From: Azolla caroliniana
Lineage: Eukaryota; Polypodiophyta
Assembly (NCBI GenBank): GCA_043228905.1
Contig: JBHGNT010000005.1
Location: 22,382,001 to 22,446,000 of the forward strand
Reading direction: 5' to 3'
DNA: 64,000 nt
Shown here: positions 61,494 to 64,000 of the stretch, piece by piece
How the letters are laid out: each line of letters begins with the position of its first letter
Position numbering within the stretch: the stretch's first letter is position 1
Notes under the pieces: generated by a model
The model's database searches: none
What the model saw: only the letters and a program-made list of their open reading frames with translations
Told to the model about the DNA's origin: nothing
Translations under genes and position numbers: made by a program

Positions 61494-61889
61494 TGTAAAG
61501 AATCAGATATGATTCCTGTGAAGCGGAAGAGATGTGAGTTATGTGTGTGTATGAGAGAGAGAGAGAAAGAGAGTGAGAGAGAGAGACAAGGAATAACACA
61601 GAGAATACGCAAGGTAGATTGTATTAACAAAGGAGAAAGACTCAACTAAATACAAGGTGGGAGGAGGGTGCTTTATATAGTCACCTTCTCTCTTCATTAA
61701 CTACAAGACTCATGGAGCATGGGGAATGTGAAAGCTCATAAGTTATGTGTCATAGAATATGATTCTATGACTCATACTAAATGCTAGAATACAAAGAGGT
61801 GACATAATGGTGACTCTTGACCATTGGAGTGTCTATTCACTCTCAAGGTGAGTTCACACACTAGACCAAGTTGAGCTTGATTCTCAACA
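61494..61889 (-). repeat. Copia-3 5' LTR (396 bp)
   Basis: tgtaaagaatcag...gattctcaaca. It carries a TATATAAAG promoter box on the minus strand near 61680-61672. The primer-binding site TGGTATCAGAGCG (61493-61481) adjoins it without a gap. Confidence 0.93.
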
Positions 61890-62039
61890 CTAGTATTCTA
61901 GGCTACTACTAGGCTTCTAGTTCCCGCTCGAATCCGGCTCTCCAATCTGTCTCCCTGATCCAGCTGGTTGTTTTCGGATACCGATCCGGCTCAAGCTTCT
62001 TCAGTCGATCCAGATCCGGTTGAGCTTGCTCGCTCAACA
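61890..62039 (-). repeat. Copia-2 5' LTR, outer portion
   Basis: Starts with the second CTAGT and continues ttctaggctactactaggcttc to gctcaaca, matching the end of the Copia-1 LTR. Rejoined with 56081-56377, and counting one TSD copy, the LTR is about 442 bp. Confidence 0.88.
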
Positions 62040-62304
62040 ATGTGGCCGATTCTCTTGTGCCACAACTCGATGTTTGTCTCAGTTTTGAGACCTTTGGCAT
62101 ACATGGCCGATTTCATCATGTTCGAATCGGGTCTTTACCATTCGGCTCTTGCCGGGTACTCGTCATCCGGTTCTCCGTAGACGAGTACTCCACATCCGGT
62201 TCTCCGTAGCCGGGTACTCCACATTCGGTTTCGGCCTCGGCTGAGTTTGCTCATTAGTACTGATCTTCTCACTTCCCATCCGGAGGGATCTGTTTCCTAA
62301 CATT

Positions 62305-62856
62305 CTCTTCGACCAATATCATTGATTGGAGGTCGAAGAACGAAGGAGGGTTTTCTCTCTCCAAGATTGCCGTCCATAATGGATCAAATCGTTGTGCGAG
62401 GCCGCCCAAGCATATACCATCTCGTCTTTATCGACATTTATGTTCATGGAGCCAAGCGAGTCGCAAATGCTCTTGATTTTGGTGGTGTAGTTTGGCACAA
62501 ACATATCTTTTTGCTGAATGTTGTTCAACTCTTGTCGGAGTTGAAGCTTTTGGGCGGTCATGTTGGCGTGAACATCTTCTTCAAGTTCCCCCATGCCTTT
62601 GTAGGCGTCTTGGCGTCTCGAATGTGGCTATGTGATCGTCAACACATGTTGCCAAGCAATACATAACTCGATTTGCCGCTTTCTCCCATGTTGCGTACTC
62701 GGCATTCTTCGAGTTAGGTCGATGTTCTTGTGTGCCGTTGATGTAGCTCCAATACCCTTGGCCGATGAGGTATTGGGTCATCTTGTACTCCCAAGATGAA
62801 TAATTGCTCTGGTCTAGCTTTTCACTAGGAAGCGAGCTACCCATTTGTGTGTTCAT
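62305..62856 (-). pseudogene. Copia-4 gag fragment
   Basis: Starts MNTQMGSSLPSEKLDQ at 62856, continues YLIGQGYWSY and RVMYCLATCVDDH, then shifts frame near 62590 into KLQLRQELNNIQQKDM and DSLGSMNINVDKDEM. It ends before the zinc knuckle. Confidence 0.85.
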
Positions 62857-63027
62857 TTTGATGTAGTGTCTTCCTTTTTCGATTTCCTTCCTTGAATCAC
62901 CTACTTGTGCTACGTAGCGGCACTATGGCATCACATAACTAGAATTTGTCGTCAGCGTTTCGAACACACAAGTACGAAGAGTCGGGTGGACTTAGTGGAT
63001 GTGCTAAAGCACACACTCTGATACCAT

Positions 63028-63454
63028 GTTAAAAATTAGGTAATTAAGCAAGGGTTAATTATTACCTAATTATGTGATTAAGTTAAGCAGAAGATTAAGT
63101 GATATGTGTGTGAGAGGAAGAGCGAGAGACAAGTACACTTATGAGCAACCCAAGATGGGGGATGATTAACTCTATATTACATTAACATCATCAAAATCCA
63201 AAAATACCCACAATGAGGTGTATATATACAACTCATGTGCAACGGTGCATATGTGTGAGTAGAATATAGGTACAAGGATGTAAGTCCTATATTCAATATA
63301 CTTGGTAGTGGAGGATCTTAAATGTATCCCCACTTACGTACAAGTACAAAATCCTATTTAAGGGTTTATAGTCAACAATCCTAACTAGATTCTATCTAGG
63401 TAACTACGAAGTTACATGGTTGACTAAATAACTAAACTAATTGATCTCTCAACA
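63028..63454 (-). repeat. Copia-4 5' LTR (427 bp)
   Basis: TG...CA ends (tgttaaaaattagg ... ttgatctctcaaca), adjoining a TGGTATCAGAGTG primer-binding site on the minus strand. The outer end matches the Copia-3 pattern (ctcaaca). No partner LTR is in the window. Confidence 0.85.
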
Positions 63455-64000
63455 GTTTCTATGTCACAATTGCAAATTCTTTCCAATTTTGTTTCATAGG
63501 GTCCATTTGCATCAAGCTTGTTGTTCTATATGTGTTGGAATGTATGATCGTCTAGCTGTAGAAAAGATTATGCAAATCCTGAGAACTAAAGGATATAAAT
63601 GTAAAGATGCAAAAGGGGTTTTTTTGGTAGTAGTAGAACTAGTGTTGTGCGAAAACATCATGGGCCAATGTTAGAATATGTGCATGTGTTTGTGAGGCTC
63701 ATTCATGAGTCATTTACGAAGTAAAGCAAATGAAGGTACATATAGGACAATGGAGGCATGATCTCCATCTCCTCCATCATCCTTGGATGTAAAAACCCCA
63801 TGTAATATGATATCCAAGAGAAGGAGAATGGTATGATCTGGCCATTTGCATAACTACTACATTGTGACGAGCAAACGATTGGTATTGCACCTAGGACAAT
63901 GATCCGAACCCAGCCTCAGGTCTGGGCGTGGAGCTGCAAGGATATGGACGAGAGGCTGCCCACCCGAAGTCATCTTGTTCGTGTTTATGTGGAGAGAGAA
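63455..64000. other. Right-edge sequence, unidentified
   Basis: AT-rich to about 63860, then GC-richer. From about 63888 to the edge a plus-strand frame (APRTMIRTQPQVWAWS...ERLPTRSHLVRVYVERE) is open and could be the start of another coding or LINE region continuing off the window. This is too short to identify. Confidence 0.4.

Larger units (their letters stand above)
56378..61889 (-). mobile_element. Copia-3: complete Ty1/Copia element, TSD CTAGT
   Basis: Both LTRs, primer-binding site, internal region and a perfect 5-bp duplication CTAGT (56373-56377 and 61890-61894) are present. It lies within the 5' LTR of Copia-2. Total length is 5512 bp, normal for Copia. It belongs to a different subfamily from Copia-1/2 but is close to Copia-4 (shared gag start MNTQMGS). 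Confidence 0.95.
62040..63454 (-). mobile_element. Copia-4: outermost Copia remnant
   Basis: Right to left: 5' LTR (63028-63454), primer-binding site (63027-63016), gag N-terminal part (62856-62305), an unrelated tract (62131-62304), then a short pre-integrase piece (62130-62040, matching 59945-59856 of Copia-3) where Copia-2 begins. The remainder of the element is not found on the other side of the nest. It is the oldest layer. Confidence 0.85.

Noticed and set aside
63441-63674. 77-aa plus-strand frame with several cysteines
   Set aside because: It starts in the Copia-4 LTR and matches no known motif; likely chance.

Overview
The window is nuclear DNA of a flowering plant. It holds five intact-looking, widely spaced host genes with plant-specific architectures (xylanase-inhibitor-like aspartic-protease fold, receptor-like kinase, VQ protein, IQD calmodulin-binding protein, rhomboid protease). 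They sit in long AT-rich intergenic DNA with many microsatellites and decayed LTR and LINE retrotransposons. Several coding exons (inhibitor gene, IQD exon 3) are much more GC-rich than their surroundings, as is common in monocots and some early-diverging angiosperms. I cannot name the species.

Layout. 1-4759: a degenerate Copia element on the minus strand, running off the left edge, with its 5' LTR at 4349-4759. 4800-5870: LINE ORF1 remnant. 10947-12056 (-): intronless inhibitor-like gene. 17163-20041 (+): seven-exon receptor-like kinase, 406 aa. 21654-22340 (-): intronless VQ gene. 26350-27860 (-): LINE 3' remnant. 30201-32541 (+): three-exon IQD gene, 604 aa, with a minisatellite in intron 1. 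35164-39151 (-): five-exon rhomboid gene, 322 aa, with a partial exon duplication in one intron and a 242-bp direct repeat in another. 41627-43122 (+): young 5'-truncated LINE flanked by a perfect target-site duplication of about 21 bp.

45.1-63.5 kb is a nest of retrotransposons, all coding on the minus strand. Copia-4 (oldest, remnant) is interrupted by Copia-2. Copia-2 is itself split by a Ty3/Gypsy element (47131-54905) in its pol region and by a complete Copia-3 (56378-61889, TSD CTAGT) in its 5' LTR. The Gypsy element is unusual. It has three LTR copies instead of two, a tRNA-like A-box/B-box module inside each LTR, and RT and protease active-site variants (FLDD, DHGSE) unlike the commonest plant Gypsy lineages. 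All the LTR elements are dead through stops and frameshifts, several of which fit C-to-T decay of methylated DNA.

The five host genes do not form a pathway or operon. Kinase, VQ and IQD proteins often act in calcium and defence signalling, but nothing here links them beyond proximity. The least expected material is structural: the three-LTR Gypsy composite, the pol III-like module in its LTRs, the intron minisatellite and the partial exon duplication. I see no convincing new multi-gene system.
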